A stretch of DNA of 53,005 nucleotides from CAYVQF01 sp964454015 (GCA_964454015.1 CAYVQF010000040.1:1-53005); one strand, 5' to 3'. Numbered from the stretch's first letter, positions 1 through 9,160 are shown. Translations and numbers: made by a program. Notes: generated by a model not told the origin, from the sequence alone.

Positions 1-11
1 GCTCTCTCTTC

Positions 12-32
12 CTATACAGCTTTCAAAGAACA
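12..32 (-). promoter_or_regulatory. boxA-like antitermination motif in rRNA-type leader
   Basis: The minus strand reads TGTTCTTTGAAAGCTGTATAG. Its first part resembles boxA (TGCTCTTTAACAA), and the CTTTGAAA...TGTATAG stretch resembles sequences commonly found just upstream of 16S rRNA. An imperfect hairpin at about 48-85 lies between the promoter and this motif. The assignment depends on resemblance only. Confidence 0.45.
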
Positions 33-93
33 TGCGCCGAGCGCCTGCTGTCGCCCGGAAGTGTTTTCCACTTTCCGGCGGCGACGGGGGCTG

Positions 94-122
94 AGTATAG
101 GCAGCAGTCGAACGCGTGTCAA
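94..122 (-). promoter_or_regulatory. Strong sigma70 promoter pointing off the left edge (probable rRNA promoter)
   Basis: Read on the minus strand, TTGACA (117-122) and TATACT (94-99) are separated by exactly 17 bases. Just upstream of the -35 is an A/T tract (123-133), as in UP elements of rRNA promoters. No gene in the window lies downstream, and a boxA-like motif follows at 21-32. An rRNA operon beyond position 1 is inferred, not seen. Confidence 0.65.
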
Positions 123-262
123 CAAATTTTTTCGCATCTCTCTCACTTCACCCAAACCGGCCCCAATTCAAGCTGCCTGAACCTCCGCACGCCATCCATC
201 CCACGACCGGCCCCGCTGCTTTCTACAGCCAAGGACGCGCAATCCTTCCCGCCAAAACGCCA

Positions 263-285
263 AACGCGGCCTAAGCCGCGTTTTT
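263..285. terminator. Intrinsic terminator downstream of lepB, possibly bidirectional
   Basis: AACGCGGC (263-270), loop CTAA and GCCGCGTT (275-282) form a perfect 8-bp stem. It is followed by T's on the plus strand; on the minus strand the flank reads TTTGGCGTTTT. It lies 50 bases past the stop of the minus-strand lepB operon and separates that operon from the leftward rRNA-type promoter. Confidence 0.6.
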
Positions 286-335
286 AGAACTCCCTATGCA
301 TCACCTCACCATAGAAGATGCTGAGCACCACATCT

Positions 336-1391
336 TCACTCAATCAGATTGAACAGCCGCGTCCACCGCGGCCCCTGCGAACCAATAGACCACCAGATGA
401 CCATCGCCTTGCCTTTGATGTTCTCTATCGGCACCTGACCCCAACATCGACTGTCGGAACTGTTGTCACGGTTATCACCCATGACGAACACATGGCCATC
501 TTTGACTTTCACCGGCCCGAAACTCGAGTGCGCTGATGGGTGGCTGATGGTCAGGTACTTCGCATCCCCCAGACTCTCCTCGGACCACTCTTCCGTTCGC
601 CGCTCAATCGGAAACAAATTCTGTGAGACCTCACGTCGATAGAGAGGAGTCCGGGTCACAGGTTCACCGTTGACATGTACCACCTGGTTGATGACCTGAA
701 CCTCATCCCCTGGCACGCCTATCACGCGCTTGATGTAGTCTTTCTCTTCCGCCAGACTCGCTTGGTCCAAACAGTCCCGCCCATGCATCGCGATGTGCGC
801 CGCAGCTTGTTCACGCGGAAAAACAAACACCACCACCTCACCGCGTGCGGGCTCGCGAAACGAAATCAAATAATGCGTCGTCAGGGGCACACGGATCCCG
901 TAGGCGAACTTGTTGACGAAAAGGTGATCCCCATCCATGAGCGTCGGAACCATCGAACGCGTCGGTATCTTAAACGGCTCCACAATCAACGCCCGCACGA
1001 TGAACGCAAAAAGCAGGGCAAACACCACGCACTCGACGATCTCGCGCAAGGTCCCCTTCTGCGCAAAAGACAAATGCCGCTCCAGCAAGGACTCCACTTT
1101 GGCAAAAGCCAACGCCACTTGCTCTCCTTCACCCTCGCGCAGCGCCAACTCCAAGGCCGAAAGCGCATCGCTGATCTCGCTCACCCGACGCCGCTCCAAC
1201 TTCTTGCGACCTCGGCGCAGTAGCTTGTGACCGTTCTTTAACAGCGCCTTCGCGCTGCGCCGTGTCACCGGCGAGGCGCCATCTCCAAGCGAAGCGTCAG
1301 CCGCACTCCCCGCATCGGAGCCACTCGACACTGCCTGCTCTGCTCCCAAGCTCGTGCGAGCCTCTCCTTGTTCGCCTCTCGCGCTTCCCAC
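336..1391 (-). CDS. lepB: Signal peptidase I
   Basis: Membrane-bound serine protease that removes signal peptides from exported proteins; S26 family with a Ser/Lys dyad. With the start used here (351 aa) the catalytic Ser is at about residue 146 in TRSMVPTL and the Lys at about 221 in DYIKRVIGVPGDE. The C-terminal family box GDNRDNSSDSR is present. One membrane segment (about 115-136) directly precedes the catalytic domain, and the roughly 110 residues before it are charged and probably cytoplasmic. The longest open frame starts with TTG at 1472. GTG at 1391 is preferred because AAGGA precedes it by four bases. It is the last gene of a four-gene minus-strand operon, 34 bases or more after uvrA, and a terminator follows at 263-285. 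Family assignment is firm; the exact start is not. Confidence 0.93.
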   Translation of the reverse strand: MGSARGEQGEARTSLGAEQAVSSGSDAGSAADASLGDGASPVTRRSAKALLKNGHKLLRRGRKKLERRRVSEISDALSALELALREGEGEQVALAFAKVESLLERHLSFAQKGTLREIVECVVFALLFAFIVRALIVEPFKIPTRSMVPTLMDGDHLFVNKFAYGIRVPLTTHYLISFREPARGEVVVFVFPREQAAAHIAMHGRDCLDQASLAEEKDYIKRVIGVPGDEVQVINQVVHVNGEPVTRTPLYRREVSQNLFPIERRTEEWSEESLGDAKYLTISHPSAHSSFGPVKVKDGHVFVMGDNRDNSSDSRCWGQVPIENIKGKAMVIWWSIGSQGPRWTRLFNLIE

Positions 1392-1506
1392 CGCTTCCTT
1401 CCCAGCGTGCCACGCACGTCGTCTCGAACATTCCCTTCGCCTCAAAGTCCGGCAAAACCAGACGAACTGCAATCGACCTACTCCCTGCCCCCACCCCTGT
1501 CAAGCC

Positions 1507-4338
1507 TCACTCTTGACACTCTCTAGCCATCAAGCGTTGACGCAAAGCGCGCCCCGTATAGCTGCGATCACATTGAGCCACCTCTACGGGCGATCCCGCA
1601 ATCACCACCTCACCCCCACCTTCACCCGCCTCGGGACCCAAGTCGATGATATGATCCGCTGCCAATAAAAAGTCCGTATTGTGCTCCACCACCAACACCG
1701 AAGCGCCTGCGCTGATGAGCCGGCGCAAAGCACCAACCAAAACCTCGACATCCTGAAAATGTAACCCCACCGTGGGTTCATCGAAAATGAAGAGACGCTT
1801 CCCTTGGCCGGCCATGACCCTGCGGGCCTCCGCCATGAACGAGGCCAGGCGTAAACGCTGCATCTCTCCCCCAGAAAGCGTGCTCGTGCTTTGCCCCAAA
1901 CGCAAATAGCCCAGCCCAACATCGGCGAGCGGCTGCAGCTTGCGCACAATCGCCCGCTCACCGCGAAAGAAGACCAATCCCTCACGGACCGTCATGTCCA
2001 AAATATCGGCAATATTCTTCTCCTGGTGGCGCACCGCCAAAACGGGCTCAGTGAAACGACGGCCCTGACAGAGATCACACAGCAACTCGAGGTCAGCCAA
2101 AAACTGCAGCTCGACAAGAATCTTCCCACTCCCTTCACATCGCTCGCATCGACCCGCAGCGACATTGAAGGAAAAATGCGCTGGAGTGATGCCCGAGTCT
2201 TGCGCGTCTTTGCTCTTGGCCATCAACGCTCGAATTCCGTCCCACGCCTTGGTGTAAGTCGCCGCGTTGGAGCGAGAAGAACGCCCCAGAGAACGCTGAT
2301 CCATGAGGATTATCTCAGACAAAGCATCGAGACCATCGACGCCACGGCACCCCCCCGACTCGGCCTCTTCACCCTGCGCCGCTTGCCAGTGGTTGTACAA
2401 AACATGGTGCACCAGCGTCGACTTCCCTGAGCCACTCACCCCACTCACACACACCAAACCACCCAGAGGTATCTCCACGTCGATACCCTTCAGGTTGTGC
2501 GCAAACGCCCCACGTATCCATAAAGATCCACTCCCCCTCCACTCCCGCGCCACCTCGGACGCTGCTGCATCTGTCAGCCGCAGCGCTCGCCCTGTCGGGC
2601 TTTCACTGGCCATCAGCGCCGCAACGGCGCCGCAAAAAAGCAACTCTCCCCCGCCTTCACCACCCACTGGACCAAGCTCGATCACATGGTCCGCCTGGCC
2701 TATCAACTCCAAATCATGCTCTACCACCACCACCGTGTTGCCGAGATCCCGCAAACCTAGGAGAGCCCCCAACAACCGCTGTGTGTCCCTCGCGTGCAAG
2801 CCAGCCGTAGGCTCGTCCAGCACGTAAAGCGTATCCGTCAAAGCCCGGCCCAAACTGCTCGTCAAATGAAGGCGCTGCAGTTCTCCCCCTGACAGCGTGC
2901 GCGTCTGCCGCTCGAGCCGCAAATACCCAAGCCCCACTGCATCGAGATAGCGCAATCGACTGATAATCTCCTCGAGCAATACCGACACATGACCAGCGTT
3001 CTCCGTGGCATCGGCAAACGCCCGAAACCAAAGCAACGCATCCTTGACCTGCATCCCGTACAACGACGCAAGCCGCTGACCACCCACCAACACCTCACGC
3101 GCCTGGGCCGACAACCGAGCGCCGCCACACGACTCACAAGGCGAATAGCCGCGATAACGCGCCAGCATCACCCGGGCCGATACCTTCTGCCGCTTCTTTT
3201 CTAAGTCGGCAAAAAAGCCCTGAACCCCCCGGTAGCGACCTCGTCCCTTGAAAATCAAAGCCTGCTGCCCCTGACTCAACTCACGCCAGGGCACATCCAA
3301 CGGCACACCCTCCTTCTCACAAAATGCGAAAAGCTGCCGTCGTCGCACAGCCTTACCTGCGCTCGCGAACGGCGCAATCGCCCCCTCTCGGAGAGACTTA
3401 GTCCCATCAGGAACCACCTTCCCCGGATCGATCCCCGCAGTCTTACCAAAACCCGTGCACACCGCACACGCCCCCAAGGTCGTGTTCGGACTGAAAAGCG
3501 CAGGCACAAGAGCCGTGTGCACCTCGCCACACTTCCGACAGGAGAAACGACGGTCATAGCGCCGATGGACCCATCCATCTGCTCCCCCCACCTCGAACAC
3601 ATCCAGGCGCCCCCCGCCCATCTCCAAACCCTGTTCCACCGCCTCTACCAAGCGGCTCACCTTCTCACCATCGACCACCACCCGGTCTATCAACACTGGA
3701 AAAGTGCGCCACCCCAGCAACGACTCGATGTCCACATCCTCAAAGGCCACCACCTCCCCGTCGCGCCAAAAACGCCGGAACCCCTGCTCGGCCAAACGGC
3801 CCAGTAGATGACGCGTCTCCTCGCCTTCCTGTACTTCCAACTCCGCCACCAGGACCAGGCGAACGCCTGCGCCCAAGCCGAGCAGCTCCCCGACAATCCC
3901 TGGGACCGTGTCTGCCTGGACCTCTGAACCACACACCACACAGCGCTGTTCGCCCAAGTGCGCAAACAACATCTGCAAGTGCTCCGACAGCTCCGTCAGA
4001 GTGGCCACTGTCGAACGCGCGTGGCTGCTCGTGCTGCGCTGACGCAAGGCTATCGCCGGTAAAATCCCCACGACCTCGCGCACCGGCGGCTTCTCCATCT
4101 GCTGGAGAAAATTGCGTGCATAGGTCGACATCGACTCCAAAAATCGACGCTGGCCCTCCGCATAAAGCGTATCGAAAGCCAAACTCGACTTGCCTGATCC
4201 ACTCACCCCAGTGATCAGCGTGAGCCGTCGATGGGGGATCTCCACATCGAAACCCTTGAGATTATGCGTCCTCACCTCACGAAGACACACACTCCGCTGC
4301 GCCCGGGCCGCACCACAAACCAAGCCGTCAACGCTCAC
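1507..4338 (-). CDS. uvrA: UvrA-family excinuclease ABC subunit A (divergent)
   Basis: Tandem ABC ATPase of nucleotide excision repair that scans DNA for damage with UvrB. Visible elements are a first Walker A (GVSGSGKSS) near the N-terminus, a CxxC...CxxC zinc module, a first signature (TLSGGELQRLHL), a second Walker A (GVSGSGKST), a C-terminal zinc finger (CERCEGSG...CDLCQGRR), a second signature (LSGGEMQRLRLAS) and Walker B (FIFDEPTVGLH). The length (943 aa) is normal for UvrA. Several usually invariant stretches differ: ALRQRSTSSHARSTVATLTE where UvrA normally has a SIDQKTTSRNPRSTVGTVTE-like run, and MDQRSLGRSSRSNAATY instead of IDQSPIGRTPRSNPATY. It could therefore be a UvrA paralogue rather than the main enzyme. 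GTG at 4338 is preferred because AAGGG lies six bases upstream; the frame is open to GTG at 4389. It follows the kinase gene closely. Confidence 0.88.
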   Translation of the reverse strand: MSVDGLVCGAARAQRSVCLREVRTHNLKGFDVEIPHRRLTLITGVSGSGKSSLAFDTLYAEGQRRFLESMSTYARNFLQQMEKPPVREVVGILPAIALRQRSTSSHARSTVATLTELSEHLQMLFAHLGEQRCVVCGSEVQADTVPGIVGELLGLGAGVRLVLVAELEVQEGEETRHLLGRLAEQGFRRFWRDGEVVAFEDVDIESLLGWRTFPVLIDRVVVDGEKVSRLVEAVEQGLEMGGGRLDVFEVGGADGWVHRRYDRRFSCRKCGEVHTALVPALFSPNTTLGACAVCTGFGKTAGIDPGKVVPDGTKSLREGAIAPFASAGKAVRRRQLFAFCEKEGVPLDVPWRELSQGQQALIFKGRGRYRGVQGFFADLEKKRQKVSARVMLARYRGYSPCESCGGARLSAQAREVLVGGQRLASLYGMQVKDALLWFRAFADATENAGHVSVLLEEIISRLRYLDAVGLGYLRLERQTRTLSGGELQRLHLTSSLGRALTDTLYVLDEPTAGLHARDTQRLLGALLGLRDLGNTVVVVEHDLELIGQADHVIELGPVGGEGGGELLFCGAVAALMASESPTGRALRLTDAAASEVAREWRGSGSLWIRGAFAHNLKGIDVEIPLGGLVCVSGVSGSGKSTLVHHVLYNHWQAAQGEEAESGGCRGVDGLDALSEIILMDQRSLGRSSRSNAATYTKAWDGIRALMAKSKDAQDSGITPAHFSFNVAAGRCERCEGSGKILVELQFLADLELLCDLCQGRRFTEPVLAVRHQEKNIADILDMTVREGLVFFRGERAIVRKLQPLADVGLGYLRLGQSTSTLSGGEMQRLRLASFMAEARRVMAGQGKRLFIFDEPTVGLHFQDVEVLVGALRRLISAGASVLVVEHNTDFLLAADHIIDLGPEAGEGGGEVVIAGSPVEVAQCDRSYTGRALRQRLMARECQE

Positions 4339-4412
4339 ACTACACCCTTGCGTCGCCTTGCCACCCCTACGCGAAGCACCCCATGGCACCGCGCCAAGGC
4401 CTATGTGGATCC

Positions 4413-5573
4413 TTAGCCCTTGCTCTGCAACACCACGATCCCAACCACGATGACAATGAGCAACACCGCCAACAGCAGGATCAGGACCATCAACAACAAG
4501 CGCTGCTTGTCATTCGCCCGCACCGGCGCCGCCCGCATCGTCGGCGTCGACTCCAAGCGCTGCGCTGCATTCGCCACATCATCGGCCTGAAAGAGCGCCG
4601 TGCGCGCCTCATCAACCAACTCCGGCGGAAGCATGAAGGCCGTCGTCAACTCCATCCCCGGCATGACAATCTGCTCAGCCTTCTCCCCCCCACGGATCAG
4701 AGCCTGCTCGCGCCGCACCAGCGCATCGAGAAACTCCATCGCACTCTGGTAACGATCCTCCGGCTTCTTCGCCATCGCTTTGAGAATGATCTCCTCCATC
4801 TCCGGAGAGATCCCTGCAAACTTACCGCGCGGTGACGGGGCGGGCTCATACACATGCATCATGAGAATGTTCACAGCCGTCGGCGCCGTATACGGAACCG
4901 CTCCGGTGATCATCTCAAAGAGGATGCATCCCAAAGAATAAATGTCAGATCGGTGGTCCAGATCCAACGCCTGCGCCTGCTCGGGGGAGAGATACTCAGG
5001 CGTGCCATACACCACGCCAGCCTGCGTCAGCTTCTGCTCAGGACTTCCCTCAGGCTCCTTGATCTTGGCAATCCCAAAATCCAGCACCTTCACAAAGTCT
5101 TCTTCACCGCGATAGGTGGTCAACAAAATGTTATCAGGCTTCAAATCCCTATGAACGATACCAATGTCATGCGCCTCAGCCAACGCTGAGAGGCTCTGCT
5201 TCAGGATCTTGATCGCCCGCATCTCAGACATCCGCCCTGAACGCAACAACGCCTCGCGCAGGCTCTTGCCACGGATCATCTCCATGGCCAGGTAAATCAA
5301 CCCATCCTCAGTGCGACCAAAAATGAACACTCTGATGATGTTCGGATGGGTAAGACGGGTGATCGTCTTCGCCTCACGATAAAAACGCTTGACCAACTCG
5401 TCATTGCGGGCCGAACGACCGTGCAAAACCTTGATGGCTATCTCTTGATCAATGGCCTGCTGACTGGCGAGATAGACTGAGCCCATCCCACCCTCACCAA
5501 GCTTCTTGGTCACTGTGTATTCGCCAAAAATTGTCCGCCCAACGAGATCTTCTGTCCGATGTGGTTCCGCCAT
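4413..5573 (-). CDS. Membrane-anchored Ser/Thr protein kinase (PknB/Hanks type)
   Basis: Cytoplasmic kinase domain tethered by a C-terminal membrane helix. The Gly loop GEGGMG is at about 26-31, the ATP-binding Lys at 48 (AIKVL), the catalytic loop HRDLKPDN at 141-148, DFG at 165-167 and the activation/P+1 region YGTPEYLSPEQ follows, so the enzyme should be active. The kinase domain ends near residue 285. A linker leads to a hydrophobic stretch at about 358-383 with only a few residues after it; there is no PASTA or other recognisable periplasmic sensor. ATG at 5573 has AAGG seven bases upstream. It lies between an FHA protein gene (48-base gap) and uvrA. FHA domains bind phosphothreonine, so the neighbour is a likely substrate or partner (inference). 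Confidence 0.93.
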   Translation of the reverse strand: MAEPHRTEDLVGRTIFGEYTVTKKLGEGGMGSVYLASQQAIDQEIAIKVLHGRSARNDELVKRFYREAKTITRLTHPNIIRVFIFGRTEDGLIYLAMEMIRGKSLREALLRSGRMSEMRAIKILKQSLSALAEAHDIGIVHRDLKPDNILLTTYRGEEDFVKVLDFGIAKIKEPEGSPEQKLTQAGVVYGTPEYLSPEQAQALDLDHRSDIYSLGCILFEMITGAVPYTAPTAVNILMMHVYEPAPSPRGKFAGISPEMEEIILKAMAKKPEDRYQSAMEFLDALVRREQALIRGGEKAEQIVMPGMELTTAFMLPPELVDEARTALFQADDVANAAQRLESTPTMRAAPVRANDKQRLLLMVLILLLAVLLIVIVVGIVVLQSKG

Positions 5574-5621
5574 GTCGCGGCCTTAACCTGCGTGGTGGTT
5601 GGGCTCCCAGATGCGCACACC

Positions 5622-6686
5622 CTAAAGCAGTTCGGGGGCCTCAACTCGGAAAAGTTGCTGTCCTAGAAAGATGAGATCACCGTGCGTGAGCTGATAGCGG
5701 TCCCAAATCTTGGTCCAGGTGCCATTCGATGAATTCAAGTCCACAAGGTAGTACTGACCATCCTCGCGCGGATAAATCTGCGCATGACGGCTGGACATAA
5801 AACGATCTCGGGGGAACACGATATCCCCCTTCTCCCGCCCCAAAATGGCACCACTCTCAGGCAAACAGTACACATTCTGGTAGATGCCACCAATACCCAC
5901 CTGCAAAATCTTGTACTCCCCGCCCGGAGGCGGAGATCCCATATAACGCGTCCCGTCGGCAGCGCGCGCCTTCGGGCTTATCGTCTGCTCGAAACGCTCG
6001 AAACGCAACACCTGACGGCCCATTAAAAAACAATCGCCCGGCGATAGCGCGACCTCATCCCGGATCCGGACGTAGGTCCCATTCAAGCTGTAAAGGTCCT
6101 CGATGAACAACACGCCCCGCTCCACGAGAAGACGCGCGTGCTTGGGAGAAAGAAAGGCATCCGTCGGAAACCGAGTGTCACCCGAGCGACCAACGATGGT
6201 CTCGTTGTAACGCAGAGGAATCTCAATCCCATCCGTCCCATCTTCATTGATGGATACCAAACGCACATCGAGTTCGACTTCGCGCCGATCGCCAAGCTCA
6301 CTCACCGGACGTGGTCGCCGCGCTGCGTCGGCAAGCGATGCGCCACAACGACCGCAATAGCGATTGTCTACCGAGCTTACTGCACCACAGCTCCGACAAT
6401 TGACCTCACCGACGCCAGCCTCTTCGTGGACATGCACCTGAGGAATACCCGAGTCGTTTGGCTCACGTGCATCCACCCGACGCAAAGCATCCTGACTCTC
6501 CATGCGGCGCTCAGGCGCCACCTCTGGCTCAGACGAAGCCCCAGCCCGACCCAAGCCGCTCTCACTCGGAGACAAGACCCCCTGCCCTAAGGCCTCGAGC
6601 AGCGCATGCGCGAGCGCATCATCTTCTGCCAAATCCTCCCCCAAGCCGCCCGGGAAGCCATCGTCTTTGTCTCGCCCGCTTGCCAT
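5622..6686 (-). CDS. Protein with zinc ribbon and two FHA domains
   Basis: 354 aa with no signal peptide or membrane segment, so probably cytoplasmic. A low-complexity acidic N-terminus is followed by a zinc ribbon (CRSCGAVSS...CGRCGASL, about 98-120). Two FHA domains come next. The first has GRSGD, SPKHARL and SLNGTYVRI; the second has LGREKGD, SSRHAQIY and SSNGTWTKI. These Gly-Arg, Ser-x-x-His and Asn-Gly positions are the phosphothreonine-recognition residues of FHA domains. It is the first gene of the operon with the Ser/Thr kinase, so phospho-dependent binding to the kinase or its targets is likely. The start has only a weak purine run upstream. A candidate promoter lies at 6806-6834. 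Confidence 0.9.
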   Translation of the reverse strand: MASGRDKDDGFPGGLGEDLAEDDALAHALLEALGQGVLSPSESGLGRAGASSEPEVAPERRMESQDALRRVDAREPNDSGIPQVHVHEEAGVGEVNCRSCGAVSSVDNRYCGRCGASLADAARRPRPVSELGDRREVELDVRLVSINEDGTDGIEIPLRYNETIVGRSGDTRFPTDAFLSPKHARLLVERGVLFIEDLYSLNGTYVRIRDEVALSPGDCFLMGRQVLRFERFEQTISPKARAADGTRYMGSPPPGGEYKILQVGIGGIYQNVYCLPESGAILGREKGDIVFPRDRFMSSRHAQIYPREDGQYYLVDLNSSNGTWTKIWDRYQLTHGDLIFLGQQLFRVEAPELL

Positions 6687-6805
6687 CTTCTTCTCACACC
6701 GTCAGACCGCGCCAACCCCACGATCAGCACTCTTTGTGCCTACTGACAACAAAACCTACGACCGCAAAATCATGGGCGCAAGAAACGCTCACCAATTCCG
6801 CAGCT

Positions 6806-6834
6806 AGATTATGCCACCCACGCAAACAACGCAA
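6806..6834 (-). promoter_or_regulatory. Candidate sigma70 promoter for the FHA-kinase-uvrA-lepB operon
   Basis: On the minus strand TTGCGT (6829-6834), a 17-base spacer and TAATCT (6806-6811) lie about 120 bases upstream of the FHA gene. No better match was seen in the gap. The rest of 6687-7192 holds no recognisable gene; it has one 19-codon frame at 6971-7030 with a GGAGG-like sequence before it. Confidence 0.4.
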
Positions 6835-7192
6835 GAAGCACGCAGTCTACACAAAGCATGCGTCGCGTTGGAAGCCATCAACAGACGGCGCTCCCTTGCT
6901 CCACCACCCGTCAACAACACCCAATCAACGCTGACCTACCCCTACCCCAAGAAAAATGGAGGCACCCGCCATGCCGCTGTACACCGGTACGCTAAACACC
7001 CTGACATGCAGAGGTGGGACCCGTGAATGAACCCTTCCAAGGACCCCGGACCAGCGGGTATGCTCGAAATGGACTCAGGGACAAGCCCCGATTAACGTCT
7101 TAAGGGGTTTAAACAAATTGGTGCCTGACGAACACAGCAGGCGGCCCTCCAATGCGCAGTATATCGCCAAGCCATCGCCAACAGCAAGACTT

Positions 7193-9052
7193 ATGAGCCG
7201 CAAGCAAACAGCAACCATCAAGCCCAAGGGGCTCTGCCCAAACATGACACCATACCTTCTCGGCACCTTCGCGCTGGCGATCCTGGCCTGTGGGCAAAGC
7301 AAAGACCCCGACGCTGAGAACTTCCTGTCAGAATCATCGGAACCATCCACAAACACCCCCTTCGCTCCTGACCTTGACCACTTGCCAAGCGAAGATGCCT
7401 ACGCCCTCCTTGAAACACTCCAATCTCTCCTCCGACGCCAACACCAGGAGCCACTGCCTCCACCCTCTGCCGTTCGCCTCGCCGAAGCCGTCATCCTCGC
7501 TCACATCGGCATCCGTTGCGCCCAGATCCAACGCGACCACGCACTCGACCCTGGCACCTTTGACTCAACAAGCTGGCTCACGCTCAGTGACTTTTTGTAC
7601 CGCCCCGCCCCCGCCACCACCCAGGGACGCCTCGCGACAGCCCGTGAAGCCATCTACCGCGACCTGCGCCATGCCGTCGGCTCTGCCGATCACCGCCAAA
7701 GCGCCCTGGAGCTCTTACCACTCCTCAACATCGTCACCGCGGCGTCCCACGACCAACGCGAACGTCAGCGCATCCGCCTGCAGGTACAAGGCGCATCGTC
7801 CCCCCATCGCCAAAGCCTCCAGGACGCCCTCCTCGCCGCGGAAATCCTCCCTGCCTTGCTCGATCTCGCCACCCTGCCCCCCAATGAAAAGCCCGAGGCC
7901 TTCATCGAGGCTTCGCTCTCCTCTTGCCCCCTCGCCGCACTTTCCCCGCAAAACAACGAAGACGCCAACCAAAGATTGCGCATTTTGACCACCCACTGCC
8001 CGACCTTTTGCCAACCCGACGGCGCCCTCGGGCCGGTGGCTCAGATGCCTGCCCCCATGCCAAGCCCCGCGTGCCCGGAACAAGCCTCCCTCGACCCCAC
8101 TATCAGCATCGCCAACGCCCTCGTGCTCCTTGGCCTCCAACACTTGCAACGCTTTCCTGCCGCCCCGAGCGGCGGGCGCTTCCCGCTGCTCGATAACACC
8201 TGGCAGAACTGCCTGCAGCAACTCAGCATCCCCGCGCTCCTCCCCCTCGACGCCAGCGGACGACTCTGGCCAGGCGCTCCCCTCATCCCCTCATCACCAG
8301 GCAAGCTCCCACCCGTTGATCCGGTTCATTGGCTCGTCACCTTGACCCACCAAAACCTGACCATAAGACCGTGGCCACACTTCACCCTCGGCCACACCTC
8401 GGTGCACACCCCACCCTCACTCACCCTCCCCGCCCCAAACCAGTGGCAACGCCAATCTACCGAGTGGCAACATGCCCGAGGACAGCTCCTGGCACTGCTC
8501 AATGCAGAGGCACGCGCTCCACGCACCCCGCACACTTTGGCCATCGCTGCCGAGCTCAACCTCCCCTACGATGCATTACACAGCGCCCTTGCCCTCCTCA
8601 GTGAAGCCGGATTCGAGAGCGCCGCGCTCCTTGTTGACTCGAAAAGCCCGCACGGAGGCGCACCGTTCGTCCAGCCCCGCGCCGCGACACTGAGCCTCGC
8701 CTCACCCCCGCCTCACACCTCGCGCCTGCTCCTCCGCAACCAGAACGCGACCATCGTAACCCAACGCCATCGACGTATTGAGGTCCCCATCGCCGCCATC
8801 TCGCCCTTCCTCCCGGATATCTACCTCGCCATCTTGCGCCTCCACCGTCACAACCCCGCCCTCCAGGGCCTCATCCTCGATCTCCCCGGCGACCTCCCCT
8901 ACGAAATCGTTACCCGTGTCGTCGAGGCCCTCTCCTACCAACGCTCAGGAGATATCACCGAGAGCACTGAACACCTCCTCTCAGCCCCAATCATCTTCAC
9001 AGCCTCCGGAGCAGCGCTCCCCCTCATCGGACCACTCTTCATCTCTCACTAG
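7193..9052 (+). CDS. Predicted lipoprotein with two ExbD/TolR-like segments
   Basis: Not confidently assigned to a family. ATG at 7193 gives 619 aa. A basic n-region (MSRKQ...KPK), a hydrophobic stretch and a lipobox LAILAC with Cys at 33 are visible. A later ATG at 7244 would lack positive charges. The body is rich in Ala, Leu and Pro with many paired Cys. Near the C-terminus two stretches, around LNLPYDALHSALALLSEAGF and around GDLPYEIVTRVVEAL, resemble the ExbD/TolR periplasmic pattern (charged/Pro-Tyr followed by a helix and a V/A-rich strand). If real, this is an ExbD-like fold on a lipoprotein rather than on a membrane anchor. The 506-base gap upstream shows no clear promoter for it. 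It is the first gene of the plus-strand envelope cluster. Confidence 0.6.
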   Translation: MSRKQTATIKPKGLCPNMTPYLLGTFALAILACGQSKDPDAENFLSESSEPSTNTPFAPDLDHLPSEDAYALLETLQSLLRRQHQEPLPPPSAVRLAEAVILAHIGIRCAQIQRDHALDPGTFDSTSWLTLSDFLYRPAPATTQGRLATAREAIYRDLRHAVGSADHRQSALELLPLLNIVTAASHDQRERQRIRLQVQGASSPHRQSLQDALLAAEILPALLDLATLPPNEKPEAFIEASLSSCPLAALSPQNNEDANQRLRILTTHCPTFCQPDGALGPVAQMPAPMPSPACPEQASLDPTISIANALVLLGLQHLQRFPAAPSGGRFPLLDNTWQNCLQQLSIPALLPLDASGRLWPGAPLIPSSPGKLPPVDPVHWLVTLTHQNLTIRPWPHFTLGHTSVHTPPSLTLPAPNQWQRQSTEWQHARGQLLALLNAEARAPRTPHTLAIAAELNLPYDALHSALALLSEAGFESAALLVDSKSPHGGAPFVQPRAATLSLASPPPHTSRLLLRNQNATIVTQRHRRIEVPIAAISPFLPDIYLAILRLHRHNPALQGLILDLPGDLPYEIVTRVVEALSYQRSGDITESTEHLLSAPIIFTASGAALPLIGPLFISH

Positions 9053-9080
9053 CTACCCTTCCTCATTGACGCTGCAGCGC

Positions 9081-9110
9081 TTGGCGCGCGACTGAGACTT
9101 GGTCTATAGT
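9081..9110 (+). promoter_or_regulatory. Candidate sigma70 promoter
   Basis: TTGGCG (9081-9086), an 18-base spacer and TATAGT (9105-9110) sit about 50 bases upstream of the next lipoprotein start. The TATAG core recurs in other candidate promoters of this window (27743, 48653), which supports it a little. Confidence 0.4.
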
Positions 9111-9160
9111 AGCGTCGATGACGACCCTTGGGGTCCCGACTTCAGCGGGAGTAAGCGTTG

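Noticed and set aside
6687..7192. tRNA or known riboswitch in the gap
   Set aside because: No T-loop consensus or conserved riboswitch core could be seen on either strand.
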